Origin: Pseudotamlana agarivorans
Lineage (GTDB): Bacteria > Bacteroidota > Bacteroidia > Flavobacteriales > Flavobacteriaceae
Reading direction: 5' to 3'
DNA: 64,000 bases
Assembly (NCBI RefSeq): GCF_018860245.1
Contig: NZ_JAHKPD010000008.1
Location: 418,700-482,699 of the forward strand
In this document: positions 16,398 through 24,383 of the stretch, one piece after another
Numbering within the stretch: the first letter of the stretch is position 1
How the letters are laid out: every line of letters begins with the position of its first letter
Notes under the pieces: generated by a model
Told to the model about the DNA's origin: nothing
What the model saw: only the letters and a program-made list of their open reading frames with translations
Database searches by the model: none
Position numbers and translations under genes: made by a program

Positions 16398-16976
16398 ATG
16401 AGTGTTTTACAAACCTTAAAAGATAGAAGTAATTCCACTTGCGAATTATGTACTTCAACTAACGCATTATCTCAATACACAATTCCACCATCATTAAATG
16501 AAAATGTGGCTAATGATGTTTTGGTTTGTAAAACATGTTTAGATCAGATTGAAGAAAAAGAGGAGATGGATCCTAACCATTGGCGTTGTTTAAACGACAG
16601 CATGTGGAGTGAGCATATCGCTGTTCAAATTATGGCTTGGCGTATGTTACAACGCTTACGTAATGAAGGTTGGCCAAAAGATTTAGTGGATATGATGTAC
16701 CTAGACGACGAGGCTCTGGCTTTAGCACGTGCAACAGGTGAGCATGAAGATGCAGCGAATAAAATAATTCATCGCGATGTAAACGGTGTGATTTTAGATA
16801 ATGGCGATTCGGTAGTATTAATTAAAGACCTGAAAGTGAAAGGCTCCAGTTTAGTAGCTAAACAAGGTACGGCAGTTAGGAATATTCGTGTAGATCGTGA
16901 AAACGATAAGTATATCGAAGGCAAAGTTGGTGCACAACAAATTGTTATTATTACCGATTACGTTAAAAAGCTATAA
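16398..16976 (+). CDS. PhnA/YjdM-type zinc-ribbon protein
   Basis: This 192-residue protein has a zinc ribbon formed by Cys15/Cys18 (CELC) and Cys44/Cys47 (CKTC), and a C-terminal PhnA domain with DNGDSVVLIKDLKVKGSS and the final KVGAQQIVIIT. The name PhnA is historical: in most bacteria the protein is not needed for phosphonate use, and its role is unclear. It stands alone with its own promoter. Confidence 0.88.
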   Translation: MSVLQTLKDRSNSTCELCTSTNALSQYTIPPSLNENVANDVLVCKTCLDQIEEKEEMDPNHWRCLNDSMWSEHIAVQIMAWRMLQRLRNEGWPKDLVDMMYLDDEALALARATGEHEDAANKIIHRDVNGVILDNGDSVVLIKDLKVKGSSLVAKQGTAVRNIRVDRENDKYIEGKVGAQQIVIITDYVKKL

Positions 16977-17041
16977 TGCTTAGGATACTTTTACAATGAA
17001 TTGCTTTTCTGTATAGTGAAGTCTAATCTGTTTGATAATAG

Positions 17042-17084
17042 CTTCAACTTATGCAGTAGTTCGAATAGAGGCTTTAAGTTGAAG
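17042..17084. terminator. Inverted repeat between convergent genes
   Basis: Ten-base perfect arms CTTCAACTTA (17042-17051) and TAAGTTGAAG (17075-17084) lie between the phnA-like gene and the minus-strand SnoaL-like gene. The second arm overlaps the latter's stop codon. There is no T-run, so a role as a bidirectional terminator is plausible but not certain. Confidence 0.35.
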
Positions 17085-17505
17085 TGTCTGCAATGATTTT
17101 CCATTCATCATTAATCTTTTTGAAAACTAGCATAAAAATACCGTCTGCATTACCCAGATCTCGTTTTATGTGATATTCTCCTAAAACATAATAAACATCC
17201 ATACTTATTTTAGTAATGTCGTTTATTTTGAAGCTTAATATACCTGTATGATCTTTGGTAGGGTAGGCCTTAAGGTAACGATCCAATGTGTTTTCCCAAC
17301 CGGTTGTTACACCACTTCTGCTATAAAATTTTAAAGAGTCGCTTTTCCAATATCCTTCCATGTATGCTTCGATATTGTTTTTGGACCAAGCTAATCTTTG
17401 CTTTTTTAGTACTTCATTAATGGCTTTTTTGTCTGCACTTTCATCTGATTGTGAAAAACTAGTAAATGCACTGAAAAGGCACAGAAGTAGAATGATTTTT
17501 TTCAT
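17074..17505 (-). CDS. Secreted SnoaL/DUF4440-like (NTF2-fold) protein
   Basis: This 143-residue protein has a signal peptide (MKKIILLLCLFSAFTSFSQ) and an NTF2-like body (INEVLKKQRLAWSKNNIEAY, YYVLGEYHIKRD, a final NDEWKIIADTST). The ATG at 17505 is chosen over one 33 bases upstream because it begins exactly at a standard signal peptide. These proteins bind small hydrophobic ligands or act as uncharacterised enzymes. No substrate is suggested by the neighbours. Confidence 0.8.
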   Translation of the reverse strand: MKKIILLLCLFSAFTSFSQSDESADKKAINEVLKKQRLAWSKNNIEAYMEGYWKSDSLKFYSRSGVTTGWENTLDRYLKAYPTKDHTGILSFKINDITKISMDVYYVLGEYHIKRDLGNADGIFMLVFKKINDEWKIIADTST

Positions 17506-17650
17506 TTTCGGAAAATCTAAATAGTATAAATAGAGCAAATAGGTTGGAGTAAATGTAATAAAATCTTGTAGTTAATAGGTTGCTTGTCGATGAAATATAC
17601 GCGGTATTGCCTTTCATCTGATGTTCAAATCGCTTGGTCGAAAAAATAGT

Positions 17651-17669
17651 GGGCAAACTGCCCTGAATA
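17651..17669 (+). promoter_or_regulatory. GGGCA/TGCCC hairpin motif upstream of the STAS gene
   Basis: GGGCAAACTGCCC is a perfect inverted repeat (five-base arms, three-base loop), followed by TGAATA and a TACTTTTA box 3 bases further. The same arrangement, slightly degenerate, is found at 4286-4304 before the TPR kinase. It could be the site of a common regulator. Confidence 0.35.
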
Positions 17670-17736
17670 GTTACTTTTACTCGACAACCCTATGATTAAC
17701 TCTATTTATTAGTCTAACCATTTAAAACACTTACAC

Positions 17737-18015
17737 ATGGATTTACAAATTACAAGCTGTAACAATTTTTTTAAAGTAAAAGGCATTTTAAACAAAAGTA
17801 ATGTAAGCATTTTTACTAATGAGTTTAACAACATTTTTGAAACGCTAGACACAGTTACTATCAGTATTAAAGATATTGAAAGTATGGATAAATCTGGTGT
17901 CGAAGCCTTATCAAAACTTCATGCAGAGGCTTTAATGAAAAACAAACAATTTTCTATTATTGGATATGGTTGTAAAGAACTTTATGATCATTTTAAAACA
18001 GAGGTTGCTGCTTAA
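17737..18015 (+). CDS. STAS-domain (anti-sigma-factor antagonist-like) protein
   Basis: This 92-residue protein is one STAS domain. It contains VTISIKDIESMDKSGVEALSK; Ser53 in MDKSG sits where anti-anti-sigma factors carry the phosphorylated serine. No anti-sigma kinase or sigma factor gene adjoins it, so the partner is unknown. A GGGCA hairpin motif precedes it and a strong terminator follows, so it is monocistronic. Confidence 0.8.
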   Translation: MDLQITSCNNFFKVKGILNKSNVSIFTNEFNNIFETLDTVTISIKDIESMDKSGVEALSKLHAEALMKNKQFSIIGYGCKELYDHFKTEVAA

Positions 18016-18040
18016 ATAGCCTGCGCTTTTTTATAAATAT

Positions 18041-18090
18041 AAAAACCATATGAAATTTAGCAAAAAGCTGATTTTATATGGTTTTTTTTT
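18041..18090 (+). terminator. Terminator after the STAS gene
   Basis: A long imperfect hairpin has AAACCATAT on the left and ATATGGTTT on the right, and ends in nine T's. The inner stem includes TTAGC/GCTGA pairs. Confidence 0.8.
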
Positions 18091-18119
18091 GGTGTATATT
18101 TTTAATGTGGTCACGAGTT

Positions 18120-18246
18120 TCTCGTGTTAGGGATAGTAGAGGAAAGCTTTTGGCGAGCGACTGCTCCCGATAGCTATCGGGAGAGCCAAAACTTGTAACG
18201 GATAGCGCGACCAGCTTTTGCTCCCTTAAAAGCAAAAGCTGGTAAC
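18120..18246. repeat. Intergenic palindromic repeat element
   Basis: This non-coding stretch holds two perfect inverted repeats. One is the 20-bp palindrome at 18164-18183 (CTCCCGATAG/CTATCGGGAG). The other has 12-base arms CCAGCTTTTGCT at 18211-18222 and AGCAAAAGCTGG at 18231-18242. The base composition is much more G+C-rich than the surroundings. It has the look of a dispersed, REP-like repeat seen between genes in Flavobacteriaceae, but no second full copy lies in this window. Confidence 0.5.
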
Positions 18247-18253
18247 ACCCAAT

Positions 18254-19642
18254 TTATTTAGATAATGCTGTAAAATGTTTGTAGAATCCTGGTATGGTTT
18301 CAATACCTTTAAGGAAGTTCCAAACGCCAAAATGCTCGTTAGGGGAATGGATGGCATCGCTGTCTAAACCAAAGCCCATTAAAATGGTTTTACTTTTTAA
18401 TTCTTGTTCAAAAAGTGATACAATGGGAATGCTGCCACCGCTACGTTGTGGGATAGGGGCTTTTCCAAAGGCTTCTTCGTAAGCTTTTGATGCGGCTTGG
18501 TAACCTATACTGTCTATTGGGGTTACATACCCTTGTCCGCCATGATGCGGGGTCACTTTTACTTTCACGCCTTCTGGAGCGATGTTTTCAAAATGTGTTT
18601 TAAATAGATTCGTGATCTCTTCCCATTCTTGATGTGGTACTAAGCGCATAGATATTTTAGCATAAGCTTTACTTGCAATTACGGTTTTGGCACCTTCGCC
18701 AGTGTAACCACCCCAAATACCATTCACATCTAGTGTAGGTCTTATGGAATTTCTTTCGTTGGTTGAGAATCCTTTTTCACCATAAACGGCATCGATATCT
18801 AAGGCTTTTTTATAGTTTTCTAGGTTGAATGGGGCTTTGGCCATTTCGGCACGTTCGTCTTTTGAAAGTTCTTCAACCTTGTCGTAAAACCCAGGAATGC
18901 TAATGTGATTGTTTTCGTCGTGCAATGAAGCTATCATTTTGGTTAAAATGTTTATTGGGTTTGCTACCGCACCACCATATAATCCCGAATGTAGGTCGCG
19001 ATTTGGTCCTGTCACTTCAACTTCCACATAGCTCAAACCACGTAAGCCTGTTGTGATGGATGGTACGTCGTTAGCAATCATGCCGGTGTCTGAGATTAAT
19101 ATGACATCGTTTTTAAGTTTATCGTGATTAGCTTTTACGAATGTCGCTAGATTAACACTACCCACTTCTTCTTCGCCTTCTATCATGAATTTTACGTTGC
19201 ATGGCAGTTGGTTGGTACTGGTCATAAACTCCATAGCCTTAACGTGCATGTACATTTGTCCTTTATCATCGCAGGCACCACGGGCAAAAATTGCGCCGTC
19301 TGGGTGTTTTTCGGTGGTTTTAATCACAGGTTCAAAAGGAGGTGAATCCCATAAATTGATAGGGTCTGGTGGTTGCACATCGTAATGCCCATAAACTAAA
19401 ACTGTAGGTAAGGTTTTATTTATAATTTTTTCGCCATAAACAATAGGGTTGCCCGCGGTTTCACAAATTTCAACCAGATCGCAACCTGCTTTTTCCAAAC
19501 TTATTTTTACGGCATCTGCCGTTTTTTCAACATCAGTTTTGTATGCTGAATCGGCACTTATCGATGGTATTTTTAGCAGTTCGATTAGCTCATTTAAAAA
19601 GCGTTCTTTGTTTTCGGTAATATAAGATTGAATGTTTTTCAT
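18254..19642 (-). CDS. M20-family dipeptidase/carboxypeptidase
   Basis: This 462-residue zinc peptidase has VLVYGHYDVQPP (metal-binding His and catalytic Asp), ARGACDDKGQ (bridging Asp), EGEEEVGS (catalytic Glu pair) and HSGLYGG in the dimerisation domain, in M20 order. It acts on di- or short peptides in the cytoplasm, with no signal peptide. The ATG at 19642 (MKNIQSYI) is chosen because a TACTTTTG promoter box on the minus strand (19667-19674) lies across an upstream ATG at 19669. Confidence 0.9.
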   Translation of the reverse strand: MKNIQSYITENKERFLNELIELLKIPSISADSAYKTDVEKTADAVKISLEKAGCDLVEICETAGNPIVYGEKIINKTLPTVLVYGHYDVQPPDPINLWDSPPFEPVIKTTEKHPDGAIFARGACDDKGQMYMHVKAMEFMTSTNQLPCNVKFMIEGEEEVGSVNLATFVKANHDKLKNDVILISDTGMIANDVPSITTGLRGLSYVEVEVTGPNRDLHSGLYGGAVANPINILTKMIASLHDENNHISIPGFYDKVEELSKDERAEMAKAPFNLENYKKALDIDAVYGEKGFSTNERNSIRPTLDVNGIWGGYTGEGAKTVIASKAYAKISMRLVPHQEWEEITNLFKTHFENIAPEGVKVKVTPHHGGQGYVTPIDSIGYQAASKAYEEAFGKAPIPQRSGGSIPIVSLFEQELKSKTILMGFGLDSDAIHSPNEHFGVWNFLKGIETIPGFYKHFTALSK

Positions 19643-19666
19643 GCTATTTTCTCTTTGAGATATATT

Positions 19667-19674
19667 CAAAAGTA
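19667..19674 (-). promoter_or_regulatory. -7 box of the M20 peptidase gene
   Basis: Read on the minus strand this is TACTTTTG, a perfect TAnnTTTG match, 24 bases before the ATG at 19642. It argues against translation from 19669. Confidence 0.5.
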
Positions 19675-19704
19675 TAAAAAAGAATTTTTTTTGGCATTAT
19701 AAAG

Positions 19705-19734
19705 TTTGCAATTTAAAAATCTTGTTTATATTTG
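19705..19734 (+). promoter_or_regulatory. tRNA-Leu promoter
   Basis: TTTG at 19705-19708 and TATATTTG at 19727-19734, with an 18-base spacer, fit the Bacteroidota consensus well. It lies directly before the tRNA-Leu remnant. A 16-bp palindrome (CCCGATAATTATCGGG, 19738-19753) follows at the expected start of transcription. Confidence 0.65.
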
Positions 19735-19760
19735 CATCCCGATAATTATCGGGACTAATA

Positions 19761-19806
19761 GCGGGCGTGGTGGAATTGGTAGACACGCTAGACTTAGGAA
19801 TTAGGC
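19761..19806 (+). pseudogene. Truncated tRNA-Leu remnant (5' half)
   Basis: Bases 19761-19799 match the first half of the intact downstream tRNA-Leu, including D-arm GGAATTGGTAGACACG and the anticodon loop CTTAGGA, with two differences (acceptor GCGGGCG for GCGGGAG, anticodon stem CTAGA for CCAGA). The 3' half is missing: after GGAATTAGGC the sequence is A-rich. It lies between the promoter and the intact gene, as if recombination in the tRNA had left it. Confidence 0.7.
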
Positions 19807-19833
19807 AAGAAAAAGTTATTAAAATATTAAAAT

Positions 19834-19915
19834 GCGGGAGTGGTGGAATTGGTAGACACGCCAGACTTAGGATCTGGTGCCGCGAGGTGTGAGAGTTCGA
19901 GTCTCTTCTCCCGCA
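19834..19915 (+). tRNA. tRNA-Leu (anticodon UAG)
   Basis: The 82-base class II tRNA has acceptor arms GCGGGAG and CTCCCGC, discriminator A and no encoded CCA. The anticodon arm is CCAGA-CTTAGGA-TCTGG, giving anticodon UAG. A variable arm (GTGCCGCGAGGTGT) and the T-arm with GTTCGAGTC follow. It marks the boundary between host genes and the metal-resistance/conjugative region, and its 3' end is a plausible integration site. Confidence 0.95.
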
Positions 19916-19940
19916 CATTTTAAACTGCGTTATCGTAGAC

Positions 19941-19972
19941 AAAAGCTTCTCAATTTTGAGGAGCTTTTTTTG
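19941..19972 (+). terminator. Terminator after tRNA-Leu
   Basis: A hairpin with arms AAGCTTCTC and GAGGAGCTT (one mismatch) is followed by seven T's. It closes the tRNA transcript. Confidence 0.75.
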
Positions 19973-19975
19973 TTC

Positions 19976-19997
19976 AGGTACAACATAGGTACAACAA
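19976..19997. repeat. Two abutting 11-base direct repeats, possible att arm site
   Basis: AGGTACAACAT (19976-19986) is followed at once by AGGTACAACAA. The pair lies just inside the putative element end, where integrase or excisionase arm sites are expected. Confidence 0.4.
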
Positions 19998-20049
19998 ATT
20001 GATCTTTTTTATAAATTTATTTAATTTGAAATGAATTAGTGGTTTTTGA

Positions 20050-20121
20050 CTGTAATTACTATTACAGAATACTTAAACTCTTGTTAATTAATTACTGTCA
20101 TTTCAAAATTTCGTAACTTCG
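20050..20121 (+). promoter_or_regulatory. Putative control region of the cus operon
   Basis: An inverted repeat CTGTAAT-tact-ATTACAG (20050-20067) lies upstream of a TAACTTCG box at 20114-20121, a one-base miss to TAnnTTTG. The ATG is at 20130. The repeat may be a metal-regulator operator; no regulator gene is adjacent. Confidence 0.35.
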
Positions 20122-20129
20122 CAATCAAT

Positions 20130-20543
20130 ATGAAACAAATATTCCATCAAATAATGTCTTTGGCAATGGCTTTTGTAGTGTTATTCTCTACAATGTCATT
20201 TACGCTTAATATGCATTATTGTGGAAATACTTTGGTTGAAACTGCTATGTTCAATAAAGCGGAAGGATGCGGAATGGAAATGGAAAAACCATCAGCTGAA
20301 GGTTGCTCTATTATAAAAAAGAACTGTTGTAATGATGAACAATTGGTAGTCGATGGTCAAGACGAACTGCAATTGCAAGTTGACAAAATTTCTTTTGAGC
20401 AACAAGTATTCATTGCTTCATTTGTTTACACATATATCAACCTTTTTGAAGGTTTAGATAATAATGTATCTTCTTTTGAAGAATACAAACCACCACTCGT
20501 CATAAGGCAACTCTACAAGATTGACGAGACCTATTTAATTTGA
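20130..20543 (+). CDS. Cys-rich secreted protein of the HYC_CC_PP type
   Basis: This 137-residue protein has a signal peptide and the motifs that give the family its name: HYC near residue 30 (NMHYCGN), a CC pair (KKNCCND) and a PP pair (EEYKPPLV). It occurs at the head of copper/silver efflux operons in Bacteroidota. The cysteines and methionines suggest periplasmic metal binding, which is inferred. It precedes the cusA-like gene by about 110 bases, with a small hairpin in between (20565-20595). Confidence 0.75.
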   Translation: MKQIFHQIMSLAMAFVVLFSTMSFTLNMHYCGNTLVETAMFNKAEGCGMEMEKPSAEGCSIIKKNCCNDEQLVVDGQDELQLQVDKISFEQQVFIASFVYTYINLFEGLDNNVSSFEEYKPPLVIRQLYKIDETYLI

Positions 20544-20654
20544 TTTTTAAACAATAGACTGTTTTATCCTATGACTGTATAATGTCATAAGGATAATTTG
20601 CTGTATTCGGTGTTTTCCTAACGCCAATGTCTAACTGTTTAATAATCAAAGCTA

Positions 20655-23600
20655 ATGCTAAATAAAAGCATCAAATTTTTAATAGAAAATAAACTCGTAG
20701 CAGTTCTGCTACTCGTCCTTTTTGTTGGATGGGGAACTGTAAACGCACCTCTTAATTGGGACAGAGGATTTTTACCAAGCAACCCCGTAGCGGTAGATGC
20801 CATTCCAGATATTGGAGAAAATCAACAAATTGTATTTACAAAGTGGGATGGTCGTTCGCCACAAGATATAGAAGACCAAATTACTTATCCTTTAACTACT
20901 TCTTTACTTGGTATTCCAGGAGTGAAAACCATTCGTAGTTCTTCTATGTTTGGGTTTTCAAGCATCTATATCATTTTTGAAGAAGATATAGAATTCTATT
21001 GGAGTCGTAGTCGAATCCTCGAAAAACTCAATTCATTACCAAGTGGATTATTACCCGAAGGTGTTAATCCTGCATTGGGACCAGATGCCACAGGTTTAGG
21101 ACAAATATTTTGGTACACTCTTGAAGGTCGAGATGAAAAAGGAAATGTTACTGGTGGTTGGGATTTACACGAACTGCGTAGCATTCAAGATTACTATGTG
21201 AAATATGCTTTATCTACTGCAAGCGGTGTTTCTGAAGTAGCTTCCATTGGTGGTTATGTTCAGGAGTACCAAGTTGATGTCAATCCAGAGCTGATGCGTC
21301 AATATAACATTGGCTTAAACCAGATCGTAAAAGCAGTTAAAAGTAGTAATCAAGATATTGGTGCGCAAACTTTAGAAATCAATCAAGCTGAATATTTAGT
21401 ACGCGGTTTGGGTTATGTAAAATCTGTTGAAGATATTGAAAATGCTGTAGTTACTTCAGAAGATTTTACTTCAATTAAGATTAAAGACATTGCTAAAGTA
21501 TCATTAGGTCCAGCAACGCGAAGAGGTTTATTAGATAAAGAAGGTGCAGAAGTTGTTGGTGGTGTTGTAGTGGCGCGATATGGTGCTAATCCAATGGAAG
21601 TCATTAACAATGTAAAAGCGCAAATTGAAGAACTAAAAGGAGGATTACCAACAAAAGTATTGGCTGATGGACGAACATCTCAATTAACAGTCGTTCCTTT
21701 CTATGATCGTACCGAACTTATTCAAGAAACATTAGACACACTAAACGAAGCATTAACACTAGAAATATTAATTACCATTTTGGTTATTATTGTTATGGTT
21801 TTCAATTTAAGAGCTTCTATTTTAATTTCTGGATTGTTGCCTGTTGCAGTATTAATGGTATTTGTTACCATGAAACTGTTTAACGTGGATGCCAATATTG
21901 TAGCACTTTCTGGTATTGCTATTGCTATTGGAACTATGGTAGATGTAGGCGTCATTCTCGCAGAGAATATGATTCGCCATCTCGATGATGAAAAATTACG
22001 GTTACGAGAAGATGGTACAGCGTTAACTACAAATGAAGTAGTTTATAATGCGACTGCCGAAGTTTCAGGAGCAATCTTAACAGCGGTATTAACTACAATT
22101 ATCAGCTTTGTGCCTGTATTTACAATGATTGGTGCAGAAGGAAAATTGTTTAGACCTTTAGCATTTACCAAAACGATGGCATTATCAGCATCTTTGGTTA
22201 TTGCTTTGTTTCTAATTCCACCATTCGCAGCTTATTTATTCAGAAAAACATCACTTAAAAGTTCATTTAAATACATTATAAATGGTGCTTTAATAATTGC
22301 TGGAATCGCAATTATGGTTACTGGATATTGGCTAGGGATTATTTTAGTTGCTTTTAGTATTACAGGTTTACTTGGGGTTTTGGGTAAACTAAATAAGAAA
22401 AACAGCAATCTTGTAAATATTATTATTTCATGTACTGCCATTATATTTTTACTTGCCGAATATTGGCGACCATTAGGCTTTGACAGAAGTATTCTAATAA
22501 ACTTAATTTTTGTGGCTATTATTTGCTTCGGAATTTTAGGAATATTTTCAATTTTTAGAAGGTATTATGGACAAATTTTAAATTGGGCTTTAGCAAACAA
22601 GTTATTGTTTTTAATTATTCCAGCAACTGTACTTGTTTCTGGAGGATGGATAATGAATAATACAGGAAAAGAATTTATGCCATCTTTAAACGAAGGCTCT
22701 TTTCTATTAATGCCAACCTCATTACCACATTCAGGTGTTGAGGAAAATAAACGTGTGCTTCAGCAATTAGATATGGCTGTATCCACCATTCCAGAAATTG
22801 AAACCGTAGTAGGGAAATCTGGTAGAACAGAATCTGCATTAGACCCTGCGCCTTTATCTATGTACGAAAACATGATTCAGTATAAATCTGAATACATGCG
22901 TAATTCAAAAGGGAAAATACAACGTTACAAAGTAAACGACGAAGGTGCTTTTGAGTTGAAAGATGGAACATTTATCGCCAATCCTAATAATTCGGAAAAT
23001 GTTGTTTTTACAAACGTTGAACATACTCAACTTATCGAAGATGTTGATGGCGAATTCTATCGTAATTGGCGACCAGAAATTAATAGTCCTGATGATATTT
23101 GGAATGAAATCGTCAGAGTTACCAATTTACCAGGAGTTACTTCTGCACCAAAATTACAACCCATAGAAACCAGATTGGTAATGCTTCAAACAGGAATGCG
23201 TGCGCCAATGGGAATTAAAGTAAAAGGACAAGATTTAAAACAAATTGAAGCGTTTGGGTTGCAATTAGAAAGTCTTTTAAAACAAGCTGAAGGTGTAAAA
23301 GAGCAAGCTGTTTTTGCAGATAGAATTGTAGGGAAACCTTATTTACTTATTGATATTGATAGAGAAAAAATAGCACGTTATGGTGTGTCTATAGAAGATG
23401 TACAAAGTGTGCTAAAAGTAGCAATTGGTGGTATGGCCATAACTCAAACGGTTGAAGGAAGAGAGCGCTATGCTGTTAGAGTGCGATATCCAAGAGAACT
23501 GCGTGGTAATCCAAAAGATATTAAAGGAATTTATATTCCTGTTGAAAAAGGCAGCCCTGTTCCGTTAAGTGAGTTGGCGACTATTCGATATGAGCAAGGT

Positions 23601-24383
23601 CCACAAGTCATTAAAAGTGAAGACACCTTTTTAGTAGGCTATGTGTTGTTTGATAAATTAGATGGATTCGCAGAAGTTGATGTTGTTGAAAATGCACAAG
23701 CATTGTTTCAACAGAAAATAGATTCAGGAGAATTAACTGTTCCAAAGGGCATCAGCTATAAATTTACAGGAACTTATGAAAATCAGTTACGAGCAGAAAA
23801 AACTCTTTCAGTCGTCGTTCCATTAGCACTTGCTATTATTTTCTTGATTCTGTATTTCCAGTTTAAATCTGTTACTACTTCACTAATGGTTTTTACAGGA
23901 ATAACGGTTGCATTTGCAGGTGGTTTTATAATGATATGGCTGTACGGTCAAGATTGGTTTTTAAATTTCAGTTTGTTTGGAGAGAATATGCGAGACCTTT
24001 TCAATATGAAAACTATCAATCTAAGTGTAGCGGTTTGGGTTGGTTTCATAGCTTTATTTGGAATTGCTACAGATGATGGAGTTGTTATGGCAACATACCT
24101 CACGCAAACTTTTGAGCGTGAAAAACCTGCCGATAAAAAGAGTATTAGAACTTCCGCTTTGCAAGCAGCAGAAAAACGTATTCGTCCGTGTTTAATGACT
24201 ACTGTAACTACCATTTTGGCGCTGTTACCAGTATTGACATCCACAGGAAAAGGAAGTGATATTATGATACCTATGGCAATTCCAATATTTGGCGGAATGG
24301 TTATAGACATTACCTCTTACTTTATTGTACCAGTTTTATACAGCTGGAGAGAAGAGTTTAAATTGAAAAGAGCAAACAAATGA
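20655..24383 (+). CDS. cusA: CusA-like heavy-metal RND efflux permease, Cu(I)/Ag(I) type
   Basis: This 1242-residue inner-membrane RND pump has the usual two halves of six helices and large periplasmic loops. The proton-relay helix reads IGTMVDVGVILAEN with Asp430 and Glu437, the monovalent-metal (HME4, CusA) variant; the second pump in this window has the divalent variant. It is longer than classic CusA (about 1040), with extra hydrophobic segments after residue 530 and an insertion at 750-820. It overlaps the tolC-like gene by 4 bases. It would drive Cu(I)/Ag(I) from the periplasm out of the cell. Confidence 0.9.
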   Translation: MLNKSIKFLIENKLVAVLLLVLFVGWGTVNAPLNWDRGFLPSNPVAVDAIPDIGENQQIVFTKWDGRSPQDIEDQITYPLTTSLLGIPGVKTIRSSSMFGFSSIYIIFEEDIEFYWSRSRILEKLNSLPSGLLPEGVNPALGPDATGLGQIFWYTLEGRDEKGNVTGGWDLHELRSIQDYYVKYALSTASGVSEVASIGGYVQEYQVDVNPELMRQYNIGLNQIVKAVKSSNQDIGAQTLEINQAEYLVRGLGYVKSVEDIENAVVTSEDFTSIKIKDIAKVSLGPATRRGLLDKEGAEVVGGVVVARYGANPMEVINNVKAQIEELKGGLPTKVLADGRTSQLTVVPFYDRTELIQETLDTLNEALTLEILITILVIIVMVFNLRASILISGLLPVAVLMVFVTMKLFNVDANIVALSGIAIAIGTMVDVGVILAENMIRHLDDEKLRLREDGTALTTNEVVYNATAEVSGAILTAVLTTIISFVPVFTMIGAEGKLFRPLAFTKTMALSASLVIALFLIPPFAAYLFRKTSLKSSFKYIINGALIIAGIAIMVTGYWLGIILVAFSITGLLGVLGKLNKKNSNLVNIIISCTAIIFLLAEYWRPLGFDRSILINLIFVAIICFGILGIFSIFRRYYGQILNWALANKLLFLIIPATVLVSGGWIMNNTGKEFMPSLNEGSFLLMPTSLPHSGVEENKRVLQQLDMAVSTIPEIETVVGKSGRTESALDPAPLSMYENMIQYKSEYMRNSKGKIQRYKVNDEGAFELKDGTFIANPNNSENVVFTNVEHTQLIEDVDGEFYRNWRPEINSPDDIWNEIVRVTNLPGVTSAPKLQPIETRLVMLQTGMRAPMGIKVKGQDLKQIEAFGLQLESLLKQAEGVKEQAVFADRIVGKPYLLIDIDREKIARYGVSIEDVQSVLKVAIGGMAITQTVEGRERYAVRVRYPRELRGNPKDIKGIYIPVEKGSPVPLSELATIRYEQGPQVIKSEDTFLVGYVLFDKLDGFAEVDVVENAQALFQQKIDSGELTVPKGISYKFTGTYENQLRAEKTLSVVVPLALAIIFLILYFQFKSVTTSLMVFTGITVAFAGGFIMIWLYGQDWFLNFSLFGENMRDLFNMKTINLSVAVWVGFIALFGIATDDGVVMATYLTQTFEREKPADKKSIRTSALQAAEKRIRPCLMTTVTTILALLPVLTSTGKGSDIMIPMAIPIFGGMVIDITSYFIVPVLYSWREEFKLKRANK

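Noticed and set aside
18211..18242. Terminator for the M20 gene
   Set aside because: The hairpin lies 12 bases past the stop on the minus strand but is not followed by a T-run in that direction; it is better seen as part of the repeat element.
19697..19942. 81-residue minus-strand ORF over the tRNA-Leu region
   Set aside because: It is antisense to the promoter, tRNA remnant and intact tRNA; the coding potential is accidental.
20655..24383. Frameshift or fusion in the CusA-like gene because of its length (1242 aa)
   Set aside because: The frame is continuous and the extra segments look like in-frame insertions common in the Bacteroidota branch; no stop or shift is seen.
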